Counted from the stretch's first letter, positions 1-5,892 are shown. The stretch is 10,208 nt of DNA from SZUA-254 sp035292425 (GCA_035292425.1 DATDQD010000077.1:1-10208); one strand, 5' to 3'. Numbers and translations are program-made. The notes: a model not told the origin generated them from the letters alone.

Positions 1-2548
1 ACGTCTGCGCAGTTCCGTCATCCCAATTGGCCGGATCCAGGGCGGCATGTTCGTACAGGGACTCGTCGTACCAGTTGATCCCGTTCGGATCATTCAGCAC
101 GCCGAGATCCGTCCACGTGATGCCGTCCACGGTGTATTGCAGCCAGGCGCGGTCCCAGAGGGGTTCGGTCTCGATGCTGTGCGAGAACGAGATATAGAGA
201 TCCGTTCCCGCCATACCGGAGAGGTCGAGCCACGGGGTCGTCAGGAGGTTTGGACCCGGAAATGTCGAGGCGTAACCGTGTGCGTTGGCATTGCCCGCCT
301 CCGTGTAGGTCGCAGGATTATCGGGTCTTTCGGTAACCCACGATGCTCCTGCGCCGCCATACACGCCGCCCAACTTGGAGAAGGATGTCTTTCTTTTCCA
401 GTCGGTCACAGCGCCCGGTCCGGTCGTCGCTTCCCATCCTTCGGCGCTGGCGTCGAAGGTGTACACCGGCGGCGGAACGACTGTCGCGCTAACGGGCTGC
501 GCCCTGGAGATTATGTCGTTGGCAGGGTTCGTGTCGCCGCCGAGTAGTGTCGTGGCGGTCACGGTCCTCGGGCCGGCGCCCACCGGCGTCCAGGACGCGA
601 ACGAAACATTCCCCACCGCATTCGGTCCGAGCGTGATCGGCTTTGTGTCTGAGTAGCCGTCGGGAGTGATCGTGAGGCTCACGCTGAACGTTGCACCGGT
701 TTGTGAGTTATTTTTCACGCGCACCACCGGAATCTGTGGCACTCCCGTCGGGATGCCGCTCGCCGGGGGATTCGTGATCGCGGCGGGAAGGACATCGGCC
801 GTCAGAATTGCACTGAGCGGGCTGAACTGATCGGCGCCCGCGTCGCGTTTACCCGCGATGGTCGTGTCGATCGGCGTGCCGTCGATATCGTTGGCCAGAA
901 GGACCCCCGGTTTGCCGATTTCCCTCGCGGCCGAAACAGTCGCCGTATCGATGTGCAGGTCCGCACTGAAGTTCACCGGGCCGTACAGACCGTTCGTGTT
1001 GATGCCCGCGGCTACCGCTCCCCCGACGGTGGTCTGACCGACCGCCGGTACGCCGGAGGAATAGATCGCGTTGTAATCGATCGTACCGCCGGCCTGAACG
1101 CCCCTGCGTGTGCTCGCGAGACCGCCGAGCATTTCGTTTGAAAAGGCGTTGTTGTAGGCGGCCACGACCCCGTTCAAGCAGTTGCTCGTCCAGGTTGTCG
1201 AGATGGTCTTGGTTCCGGTCAGGCGGACGCTGTTATGGTGCACGTTGATCGCACCGCCGCGGATAACGACCAGAGACTGTCCCGCATGGTCGAGGAAGAT
1301 GTTCTGGAACCGGTTGTGATGCAACACCGGTGCGGTGGCAGTGCTGGCGCCCAGCGTACGGGTGCCGTAGCTGATCGTGCCGGCGCTGACATCGCCGCTC
1401 AATCCGTCAACCACGTTGTAGGCGTACGTGCCATTGGCGACCACGAGATGGTGCCACGCCGTCATCTGGCCGAGGTTGTAGTAGATGTTGCCGACGCCGA
1501 AGACGTTGTCTTCGACAAACTCGGTGCCGACGTTGTTCCAATACCAGTCGAGCCAGTAGAGGTCCTTGAACTCGTTGTTGGTCCAGGTGACATTGGCAGA
1601 CCACTCGATCCACGAACCGATGATCAACCGGCCGCCGAACGCACCGCCGAAATTGCAGTCATTGACGGTCAGGCCTTCGACGGAATTATAGAAATCTCCG
1701 GCGAACCCTTTGATCCCGATCGTGCCGTTGATCATGGTGACGTTGTCGAACTCGAGGTCGGTGTTCGCGCCCGGATCGGCATCATCGGCCCAGATGAACA
1801 CGCAGGAACGGCCTTCGGTCTGGTCTTCCCACACCGGGTCGTTCACCACGCCGCTGACGGTCGCGTTTTTCACCGCGATCTCGTCGGAGCCGCCGGTGAT
1901 GTAGATGGTGGAACCGAACGCGTCCCCGAGCGGGAAGGGGGCGTACGACGCGATGGCCAACGTCAGGCTCGTGGTGTCGTCGCCGACGCCGTCAATCGTG
2001 ACGTTCTTCGCGCCGTTGAGTACGATCCCCTTGCCGTTGGTCGCCGTCGTGGTGAAATCATACGTGACGTCGTTGCCGAGCGTCACGGTGATCGTGAGGC
2101 TGTACGTGCCGGCTCCCGGATACGCGCCGCCGATGTTCACCGTCCCCGACGCATAACTCGTCGAGGTCAGTTCGAACGTGGCGTCGCCCGAAAGGCCGAC
2201 GAAGTTGAGGACTGCCGCCGCAGATACGAGATCCGGGAAGTCTCCCGGGATCGTGTATGTTCCGGACAGACCCGCCGCCGACACCGTCGGATACTTCAAC
2301 AGTGCCATGGCGTTGATCTGCTCCGGTTGCGGGCTGGCAAGGGCCGCGTCCACGCGTATCGGGGCAGAAAATTTCTGCGCCCGGTCCGCAGGGATGTCCG
2401 ACGCTGTTTTGTCGTACACCGCACTGGCCCGTCCCTGACCCTGGACGGTGTTGGCGCCCTTGACGCCGCCGGCGACGCCCGCGAGGGCGGTCGCGGCGAC
2501 GAAGCAGGCCAGCAACGCCAGGATGAAAACGAGTTTGAAAGATTTCAT
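1..2548 (-). CDS. Secreted right-handed beta-helix protein with CARDB-like and jelly-roll domains (C-terminus beyond window)
   Basis: The frame is open for 849 codons from the ATG at 2548 to the left edge, so the C-terminus is missing. The start is fixed by a strong AGGAGG-type ribosome site at about 2552-2558. Residues 1-23 form a Sec signal peptide (MKSFK, a hydrophobic core, then ALA before G24). Residues of about 85-190 resemble the N-terminal 'LSGTYTIPGDFPDL' segment common before beta-helices. About 170-560 is rich in short N/G/T/V strands (NVTIDGVG, NVTMINGTIG, VLHHNRF), typical of a parallel beta-helix. This ends in DIDGTPID...DAGADQF near 553-574, a signature often closing such domains. 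About 580-690 is a CARDB/Ig-like domain (VVRVKNNSQTGATFSVSL). From about 695 a MAM/jelly-roll-like module begins (FDASAEGWEATTG). I infer a cell-surface or secreted adhesin or glycan-associated protein. A type IX sorting domain may follow outside the window. No catalytic motif was recognised. Confidence 0.88.
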   Translation of the reverse strand, partial: MKSFKLVFILALLACFVAATALAGVAGGVKGANTVQGQGRASAVYDKTASDIPADRAQKFSAPIRVDAALASPQPEQINAMALLKYPTVSAAGLSGTYTIPGDFPDLVSAAAVLNFVGLSGDATFELTSTSYASGTVNIGGAYPGAGTYSLTITVTLGNDVTYDFTTTATNGKGIVLNGAKNVTIDGVGDDTTSLTLAIASYAPFPLGDAFGSTIYITGGSDEIAVKNATVSGVVNDPVWEDQTEGRSCVFIWADDADPGANTDLEFDNVTMINGTIGIKGFAGDFYNSVEGLTVNDCNFGGAFGGRLIIGSWIEWSANVTWTNNEFKDLYWLDWYWNNVGTEFVEDNVFGVGNIYYNLGQMTAWHHLVVANGTYAYNVVDGLSGDVSAGTISYGTRTLGASTATAPVLHHNRFQNIFLDHAGQSLVVIRGGAINVHHNSVRLTGTKTISTTWTSNCLNGVVAAYNNAFSNEMLGGLASTRRGVQAGGTIDYNAIYSSGVPAVGQTTVGGAVAAGINTNGLYGPVNFSADLHIDTATVSAAREIGKPGVLLANDIDGTPIDTTIAGKRDAGADQFSPLSAILTADVLPAAITNPPASGIPTGVPQIPVVRVKNNSQTGATFSVSLTITPDGYSDTKPITLGPNAVGNVSFASWTPVGAGPRTVTATTLLGGDTNPANDIISRAQPVSATVVPPPVYTFDASAEGWEATTGPGAVTDWKRKTSFSKLGGVYGGAGASWVTERPDNPATYTEAGNANAHGYASTFPGPNLLTTPWLDLSGMAGTDLYISFSHSIETEPLWDRAWLQYTVDGITWTDLGVLNDPNGINWYDESLYEHAALDPANWDDGTAQT

Positions 2549-2551
2549 ATA

Positions 2552-2558
2552 TCCTCCT
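2552..2558 (-). promoter_or_regulatory. Strong Shine-Dalgarno site of the beta-helix gene
   Basis: The minus strand reads GTAGGAGGATAT directly before the ATG at 2548, so AGGAGG sits four bases from the start codon. It is the best ribosome site in the window and decides this start. Most other genes here lack a clear one. Confidence 0.75.
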
Positions 2559-2881
2559 ACAAGGAATATAAAGGATTGTGGATTAGTGAATTTAGTGGAT
2601 TGTTGGTTTTAATTTTCAAATGGACGGAGCATTTCGACGGGATCGGACCGACCCGGAAAAACGGAAGAGGGAAGGAATTGGGCTGGAGTATCTGATAAAA
2701 CTTTTTCACAAGAGTTATCGAGATGTTCTCCAACAAACGTTACGTACTGACATGGTGTACTAAATAGTGTTGTACAAAGCCGGTAATTGGGGCCGGCAAA
2801 TCGACGATTCGAAAATTTCCTCGCTACAGGAATGAGGATAAATTGATCAGCGGCGAACCTGTCCTGGAAAAAATCTGATCG

Positions 2882-2891
2882 TGAACGTTCA
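2882..2891. repeat. 10-base perfect palindrome in the beta-helix leader
   Basis: TGAACGTTCA is a perfect palindrome about 40-50 bases downstream of the predicted transcription start for the minus-strand promoter at 2937-2965. Its position would suit an operator, but no regulator is encoded nearby and a 10-base palindrome can occur by chance. Confidence 0.3.
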
Positions 2892-2936
2892 ATAGGCGTG
2901 CGGTACCGGGACGCGTGCGATCCCGAATACAAGTCA

Positions 2937-2965
2937 ATTGTAACAAAAGTCTCTCTCACTGTCAA
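2937..2965 (-). promoter_or_regulatory. Near-consensus sigma-70 promoter driving the beta-helix gene
   Basis: On the minus strand, TTGACA (2965-2960) is followed after exactly 17 bases by TACAAT (2942-2937). The -35 matches the consensus fully and the -10 at five of six positions. The predicted start near 2930 gives a leader of about 380 bases before the ATG at 2548. No other gene lies between, so the beta-helix gene is the likely target. An unannotated small RNA is an alternative. Confidence 0.7.
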
Positions 2966-3128
2966 GTATTTTGTAAAAAAAAATGGCCCAAGCGCACATA
3001 TTTTTCACATTATGGGAGGGAACGAATTTCCCGTTTTGCCGGGATCAGATCCGCGGGGGCGTATCGTTTCGGGGCATGGGGAAGATGGACGTCGGATCCC
3101 GATCATGGTCCCGGACGGTGATCCTGGT

Positions 3129-3153
3129 CCGGGGGATGGTGTCTCACCCCCGG
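3129..3153. repeat. 25-base inverted repeat (7-base arms)
   Basis: CCGGGGG at 3129-3135 and CCCCCGG at 3147-3153 flank an 11-base loop. The arms are perfect and all G/C. There is no adjoining T-run on either strand, so a classic intrinsic terminator is unlikely. It lies in the gene-free region between the tRNA-Asp terminator and the beta-helix promoter. Confidence 0.4.
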
Positions 3154-3340
3154 TCGGACAGGAATATCCTATTGAAAATGTATGTAAAAAGTGATTTTTT
3201 CAGCCTCGGGAGTGATCTTATGAGCGTGGGGACCGCGTTTCTATATATAGGAGATCTGCCGAACCCATATGGTCGCCGGGAATGACCGGCTCCGGGCGGT
3301 TCAGGCGCTATTTCCGGTTGGAGGCGCATGGAGAAAACGA

Positions 3341-3364
3341 AAAACCCGCACCATGGCGGGTTTT
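3341..3364 (-). terminator. Rho-independent terminator after tRNA-Asp
   Basis: On the minus strand, AAAACCCGC and GCGGGTTTT form a perfect nine-base-pair stem closed by a six-base loop (CATGGT) and continue into a short T-run. It begins ten bases after the 3' end of tRNA-Asp and is therefore the natural end of the tRNA-Ser to tRNA-Asp transcript. The stem is nearly symmetrical and has T's on the plus strand too, so it could also stop plus-strand transcription. Confidence 0.8.
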
Positions 3365-3373
3365 CGTGATGTG

Positions 3374-3448
3374 CGGGGCCGACGGGACTCGAACCCGCGA
3401 CCTCCTGCGTGACAGGCAGGCGTTCTAACCAAACTGAACTACGACCCC
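3374..3448 (-). tRNA. tRNA-Asp (anticodon GTC)
   Basis: The 75-base minus-strand sequence folds as a complete class I tRNA. The acceptor stem is GGGGTCG with CGGCCCC (one G-U pair), the D stem GTTC/GAAC and the anticodon stem CCTGC/GCAGG around loop CTGTCAC (anticodon GTC). The variable loop has five bases, and the T arm is GCGGG, TTCGAGT, CCCGT. The discriminator base is G, as expected for tRNA-Asp. CCA is not encoded, so it must be added after transcription. It has its own upstream promoter and a terminator directly downstream. Confidence 0.97.
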
Positions 3449-3469
3449 ATCGGTATTTTTACGAAACTC

Positions 3470-3520
3470 GCCGATTCTGCGGGCATGGCCACCTCCCGTT
3501 GCCCGGGCGGGCCGATTCTG
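3470..3520. repeat. Short direct repeat in the tRNA-Asp leader
   Basis: GCCGATTCTG occurs at 3470-3479 and again at 3511-3520, 41 bases apart, between the tRNA-Asp promoter and the tRNA. The minus strand between the copies can also pair CGGGCA with TGCCCG. No function is evident. Confidence 0.35.
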
Positions 3521-3533
3521 AACTGGCGCCGTC

Positions 3534-3561
3534 AATATAGAGAAAAGATACGATTTTCCAA
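3534..3561 (-). promoter_or_regulatory. Promoter of tRNA-Asp
   Basis: On the minus strand, TTGGAA (3561-3556) and TATATT (3539-3534) are separated by 16 bases. The 13-base block TTTTCTCTATATT (3546-3534), including the -10, recurs exactly in the tRNA-Ser promoter. The predicted leader before the tRNA is about 80 bases, and the promoter lies 60 bases after the stop of the small gene at 3622. Confidence 0.65.
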
Positions 3562-3621
3562 AAACCCCATTTTCGGACCCGCAGGGGACCCGTCTTCACC
3601 CTGACGCACCGCGACCAAAAA

Positions 3622-3849
3622 CTATGCGTTGCGCCGGGAAGCAGCCCCGGGAGAGGGGCGCGCCTGTTGCTCCGCCCGCCCCATGCGGTGGAGTTCCACG
3701 ATCACGGCGTCCACAAAACGCTGCCGTTCGTCTTCGCTCCGGAGCGTAAACAGGTATTCCCGCTGGACGCGGATGAACTTCCCGACCTCGGGGGATGTTC
3801 CGGCCAGCTGCGTCGTGACGTACCATTCGAAGGTATCAAGGGCGGACAT
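3622..3849 (-). CDS. Small hypothetical protein (75 residues), partner of the GvpF/L-like gene
   Basis: I do not recognise this protein. It begins MSALDTFEWYVTTQLAG, has no signal peptide or membrane segment, and is probably soluble. Residues 35-62 (TLRSEDERQRFVDAVIVELHRM) look helical and charged; the last 15 residues are basic and disordered (RPSPGAASRRNA). The ATG at 3849 lies 14 bases after the stop of the GvpF/L-like gene, so translational coupling is likely. GGAG is only one base from the ATG, and a weaker AGAAAG lies ten bases away. The frame stays open far upstream, but that part overlaps the larger gene and reads as low-complexity shadow. Tight spacing and shared strand suggest it works with the upstream gene. 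It is unlikely to be that gene's lost C-terminus, because the upstream domain already looks complete. Confidence 0.65.
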   Translation of the reverse strand: MSALDTFEWYVTTQLAGTSPEVGKFIRVQREYLFTLRSEDERQRFVDAVIVELHRMGRAEQQARPSPGAASRRNA

Positions 3850-3863
3850 GCTCCGGAAACTTT

Positions 3864-5219
3864 CTATGAATCCGACAGCCGTATGAACGCGCTGGGGTTG
3901 ATGACGCGGACCATGAGATCGTATTCCTTGTAGGCATCGTAGATCGCGTTGATCCCCTCGCAGAATTTCCGTCTCTTGTCCTTCTGGACCGTGTAGCGGC
4001 AGACAAGGATCGATTTCCAGTCGTTCATGAACGCGCTGTCGAGCCGGATCATGTGGTCCAGCTTGCCGCGCTGGGCATAATAGAGGAGGCTGCTGTGGAT
4101 CTCCTGCGCGATGGTCTTTTCCCGGAAAACGAGGCGCTCCACGTGCTTGATGTCCCTGGTCTTCGTCTGGACATGTTTCGATTCCCGTTCCGACGTGCGC
4201 ACCTTCCCCTCCTGCGTGATGGCCGGGAGCTTGATGATGTGGTCGTCGAAGCCGAACACCTCGACCTCCCACTCCGTCGCATCGTGGGCGTCGATGAGTG
4301 TGCGCAACAGGTCCACGTACCGGTCCTCGATCATCATGGTCACTTCTCCGAGCCCCCTGAAGATCGACCAGGGGTTGACCGGCACGACCACTTCCGCCGT
4401 CCGGAGAAGGTTGAGGGTCTTTTCGTGGTCGTACTTGTACCAGACCGACTTCTGAGGATCGAGCGTGGGCTTTCCCCCCTTGTCGGCGGTGTAGTCGGAA
4501 GCGGTGAGCTTGCTGACGAAGAACCTGATGTCGCCGTAGTCGAGGAGGAAGATCTCGTTCTTCCGGTCGAATCCCTTCAACGTGAGCTTCTTCGACGGAA
4601 CGCCCTTTCCCGAGGTCTCGGGCGCGTAGCAGAAGCCATAGAGGTAGATCCAGTCGTCCGCGGCGAGCGTGATGTCCATCGCCTCCGTCGGGAACTGGTC
4701 CCGGGTCCCGAAATGCTCCATGATCGAGGCGGCGGGCTTCACGGCCGGGGGGATTTCGTAGGCGGACGGCACTTCCGGCGGCGTGCGGACCTGCGGCGCC
4801 TTTCCCGGCTCGCCCGGTTTCACTCCAACTTTCTTCCGCGACTCCTCGGCTTTCCGCGACTCCTCGGCCGTCCGTTTTTCCGCTTCCCTGCGGGCCTCGG
4901 CCGCCTTCCGGACCTCTTCCGCTTCCTTCGCCTGTCTCGCCTGTTTATCCTTTTGCGCCCTGCGGGCCTCCTGCTCTTTCATCGCATCGGCGATCTCCTT
5001 TTCGGCCCTGATGTCCTGTTCGATCAGGTTGATGAGGAGGTCGCGCATCTGCGCCGAGAGGAGGTTTTCGAACTGTTTGACGAGCCGTTCGGCCACCCTC
5101 CCCGGGGGAAGGCTCGAGAAACCTTCGAGCTGGCGCCTGAAGGCATCGTTCGTGCCGAGGCGTTCGAGGAGCTCCCGGAGGAGCGTGTCTGAGAATTTCT
5201 TTCGTTCTTCGTTTGTCAT
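3864..5219 (-). CDS. Coiled-coil protein with C-terminal GvpF/GvpL-like domain
   Basis: The protein has 451 residues. Residues 1-65 are helical; about 66-130 are a highly charged E/K/R/A coiled coil (KEAEEVRKAAEARREAEKR) and 131-165 a proline-rich linker. Residues 189-447 follow the layout of gas-vesicle proteins GvpF/GvpL: WIYLYGFCYA at the start, FFVSKLTASDYTA, then DHEKTLNLL, VVVPVNPWSIF and EWEVEVF (family patterns HE..V, V-LP-FGT-F, EWGVK). The end (EIHSSLL, ILVCRYTVQKDKRRKF) matches the closing segment of that family. GvpF/L proteins normally have about 200-280 residues and bind GvpA during vesicle assembly; no gvpA is present here. The role is therefore open: a divergent gas-vesicle accessory protein or a different scaffold. 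The start at 5219 was chosen because any longer reading would run into tRNA-Ser. No strong ribosome site is visible. The similarity was judged by eye. Confidence 0.8.
   Translation of the reverse strand: MTNEERKKFSDTLLRELLERLGTNDAFRRQLEGFSSLPPGRVAERLVKQFENLLSAQMRDLLINLIEQDIRAEKEIADAMKEQEARRAQKDKQARQAKEAEEVRKAAEARREAEKRTAEESRKAEESRKKVGVKPGEPGKAPQVRTPPEVPSAYEIPPAVKPAASIMEHFGTRDQFPTEAMDITLAADDWIYLYGFCYAPETSGKGVPSKKLTLKGFDRKNEIFLLDYGDIRFFVSKLTASDYTADKGGKPTLDPQKSVWYKYDHEKTLNLLRTAEVVVPVNPWSIFRGLGEVTMMIEDRYVDLLRTLIDAHDATEWEVEVFGFDDHIIKLPAITQEGKVRTSERESKHVQTKTRDIKHVERLVFREKTIAQEIHSSLLYYAQRGKLDHMIRLDSAFMNDWKSILVCRYTVQKDKRRKFCEGINAIYDAYKEYDLMVRVINPSAFIRLSDS
4834..4868 (-). repeat. 18-base tandem repeat inside the coiled-coil region
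   Basis: A 17-base unit (TTCCGCGACTCCTCGGC on the plus strand) occurs at 4834-4850 and 4852-4868, giving an 18-base period. It encodes the repeated EESRKA element of the coiled coil in frame. It is a probable slippage site where coiled-coil length could vary by six residues. Confidence 0.7.
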
Positions 5220-5234
5220 CGCGATGCCTGTTTG

Positions 5235-5316
5235 CGGAGGGTGAGGGACTTGAACCCCCATGTCCCGAAGGACGGCAGTTTTCAAGACTGCTGCCATACC
5301 ATTAGGCGAACCCTCC
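5235..5316 (-). tRNA. tRNA-Ser (anticodon TGA)
   Basis: The 82-base minus-strand sequence folds as a class II tRNA. The acceptor stem is GGAGGGT with ACCCTCC, the D stem GCC/GGC (loop with GG) and the anticodon stem GCAGT/ACTGC around loop CTTGAAA (anticodon TGA). A long variable arm follows (GTCC with GGAC around TTCG), then the T arm GGGGG, TTCAAGT, CCCTC. The discriminator is G, as in bacterial tRNA-Ser, and CCA is not encoded. Its 3' end is only 15 bases from the ATG of the GvpF/L-like gene, so both are likely on one primary transcript. Confidence 0.97.
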
Positions 5317-5365
5317 GGGTGTCCCCTGTCCTGGGATGGGCCGGAATCCCCTAAACTAACCGCTT

Positions 5366-5394
5366 AATATAGAGAAAACAGGGTGGTAAATCAA
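5366..5394 (-). promoter_or_regulatory. Promoter of tRNA-Ser and probably the GvpF/L-like unit
   Basis: On the minus strand, TTGATT (5394-5389) and TATATT (5371-5366) are separated by exactly 17 bases. The predicted start leaves a leader of about 43 bases before the tRNA. The -10 lies in the 13-base block shared with the tRNA-Asp promoter. No separate promoter fits in the 15 bases between the tRNA and the next gene, so that gene probably depends on this one. Confidence 0.7.
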
Positions 5395-5402
5395 AAAGCG
5401 TC

Positions 5403-5795
5403 TCAGCCGGTCTCGGTCATCACAACGCCGGTCAGCCTGAGGCCCGAGGGCTCCTCTTTTTTCATGAGCACGGAGAGGAGGAGGACCAGGGCCGGCGTCG
5501 CCCCGTAAAAAAGCGCGGCGTTGGTGGGTCTCGACGCGTTGAGCCCCGTCATGAAGAGAAACTGGTTGAGGGGGACCCCCAGCGCGCTCAGGAGGAGGAA
5601 CCGGTTCCGGTCCTCCCTGTCGACCCTCAGCGGGCTCTTCCTCAGGAACGCCAGCCCGAGCAGGATTAAACCCGCGATTGTCGATCGCAGTAACGTCAGC
5701 GTCACCGGTTCGACGCCGGTCACGGTCGCCTTCGCGACGATGTGCGTGCCGCTCGCCAGGAGCGACTGGAACAGCATGATCAGGTAGATCGTCAT
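5403..5795 (-). pseudogene. Truncated EamA/DMT-family transporter (N-terminal half)
   Basis: The 130 encoded residues begin MTIYLIMLFQSLLASG and contain four hydrophobic segments (about 3-22, 31-51, 65-83 and 91-110). Typical EamA features include GVEPVTLTLLRSTIAGLILL and NQFLFMTGLNASRPTNAALFYGATP. Full members of the drug/metabolite transporter superfamily usually have about 300 residues and ten helices in two repeats. This frame stops at TGA right where helix five should form (LTGVVMTETG). No frame downstream restores the missing part; the tRNA-Ser promoter follows within ten bases. I infer a gene cut off by a deletion or rearrangement next to the tRNA. A functional single-repeat transporter acting as a dimer is possible but less likely, since even the first repeat is short. 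No good ribosome site is seen before the ATG. Confidence 0.7.
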
Positions 5796-5808
5796 CGGTG
5801 CGGCCGCC

Positions 5809-5836
5809 AAGATAGGGAGATTCGCGGAGAGAACAA
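5809..5836 (-). promoter_or_regulatory. Weak candidate promoter of the EamA remnant
   Basis: On the minus strand, TTGTTC (5836-5831) and TATCTT (5814-5809) are 16 bases apart. The hexamers match the consensus at three and four positions. The predicted leader would be only about six bases. The match is weak and could be chance. Confidence 0.25.
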
Positions 5837-5853
5837 AAAGGGGGCGGGGATTT

Positions 5854-5881
5854 TTGAATTGGTTCACGAAATGGGTATTTT
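5854..5881 (+). promoter_or_regulatory. Weak candidate promoter of the MFS gene
   Basis: TTGAAT (5854-5859) and TATTTT (5876-5881) are 16 bases apart, each matching four of six consensus bases. Transcription would start near 5888, giving an almost leaderless message for the ATG at 5893. The TTG of this -35 could also be read as an upstream start codon of the same frame. Confidence 0.35.
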
Positions 5882-5892
5882 GCCCGACCCGA

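Larger units (their letters stand above)
2549..3340. other. Gene-free region of about 790 bases (leader and promoter region of the beta-helix gene)
   Basis: No convincing protein-coding gene was found on either strand. Short frames here have no recognisable domains, and one of them starts inside a promoter -35 box. The part from 2560 to 3000 is visibly more AT-rich than the flanking genes. It holds a strong minus-strand promoter (2937-2965), the putative leader of the beta-helix gene, a 10-base palindrome (2882-2891), a GTGGATT direct repeat (2578-2584 and 2595-2601), a nine-A run (2975-2983), a 25-base inverted repeat (3129-3153) and a CTATATATAG palindrome (3241-3250). Confidence 0.7.

Noticed and set aside
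2504..2515. Lipobox (LLAC) in the beta-helix protein signal peptide
   Set aside because: The hydrophobic stretch continues for several residues past the Cys and ends in a good ALA signal-peptidase I site, so ordinary cleavage is more likely. Noted because it cannot be excluded.
1235..2695. Long plus-strand open frame opposite the beta-helix gene
   Set aside because: It is V/R/D-rich, without domains, and antisense to a frame with signal peptide, ribosome site and domain signatures. GC-rich coding DNA commonly produces such shadows.
2609..2965. 118-codon minus-strand frame in the beta-helix leader
   Set aside because: Its only start, a TTG at 2965, is the -35 box of the promoter, and the product has no domain. 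An internal start cannot be fully excluded.
3129..3153. Intrinsic terminator at the G/C inverted repeat
   Set aside because: No T-run follows the hairpin on either strand, and no gene ends next to it.
2898..3285. Overlapping small plus-strand frames
   Set aside because: No recognisable domain and no promoter seen; one begins in a nine-A run. They look like chance frames.
3850..4272. Upstream extension of the 75-residue protein to 4272
   Set aside because: The extension overlaps the C-terminal domain of the GvpF/L-like gene and gives low-complexity H/R/G/P sequence; only the part after 3849 reads as protein-like.
4053..5192. Long plus-strand open frame opposite the GvpF/L-like gene
   Set aside because: Its L/R/F/D-rich low-complexity product is the mirror of the charged coiled coil; the minus strand has the recognisable domain.
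5220..5297. N-terminal extension of the GvpF/L-like protein to an ATG at 5297
   Set aside because: The added 26 codons lie almost wholly inside tRNA-Ser, so they are tRNA sequence read as protein.
3341..5394. CRISPR array or integrated element between the tRNAs
   Set aside because: No regularly spaced repeats, no integrase and no duplicated tRNA 3' end (attachment-site repeat) were found.
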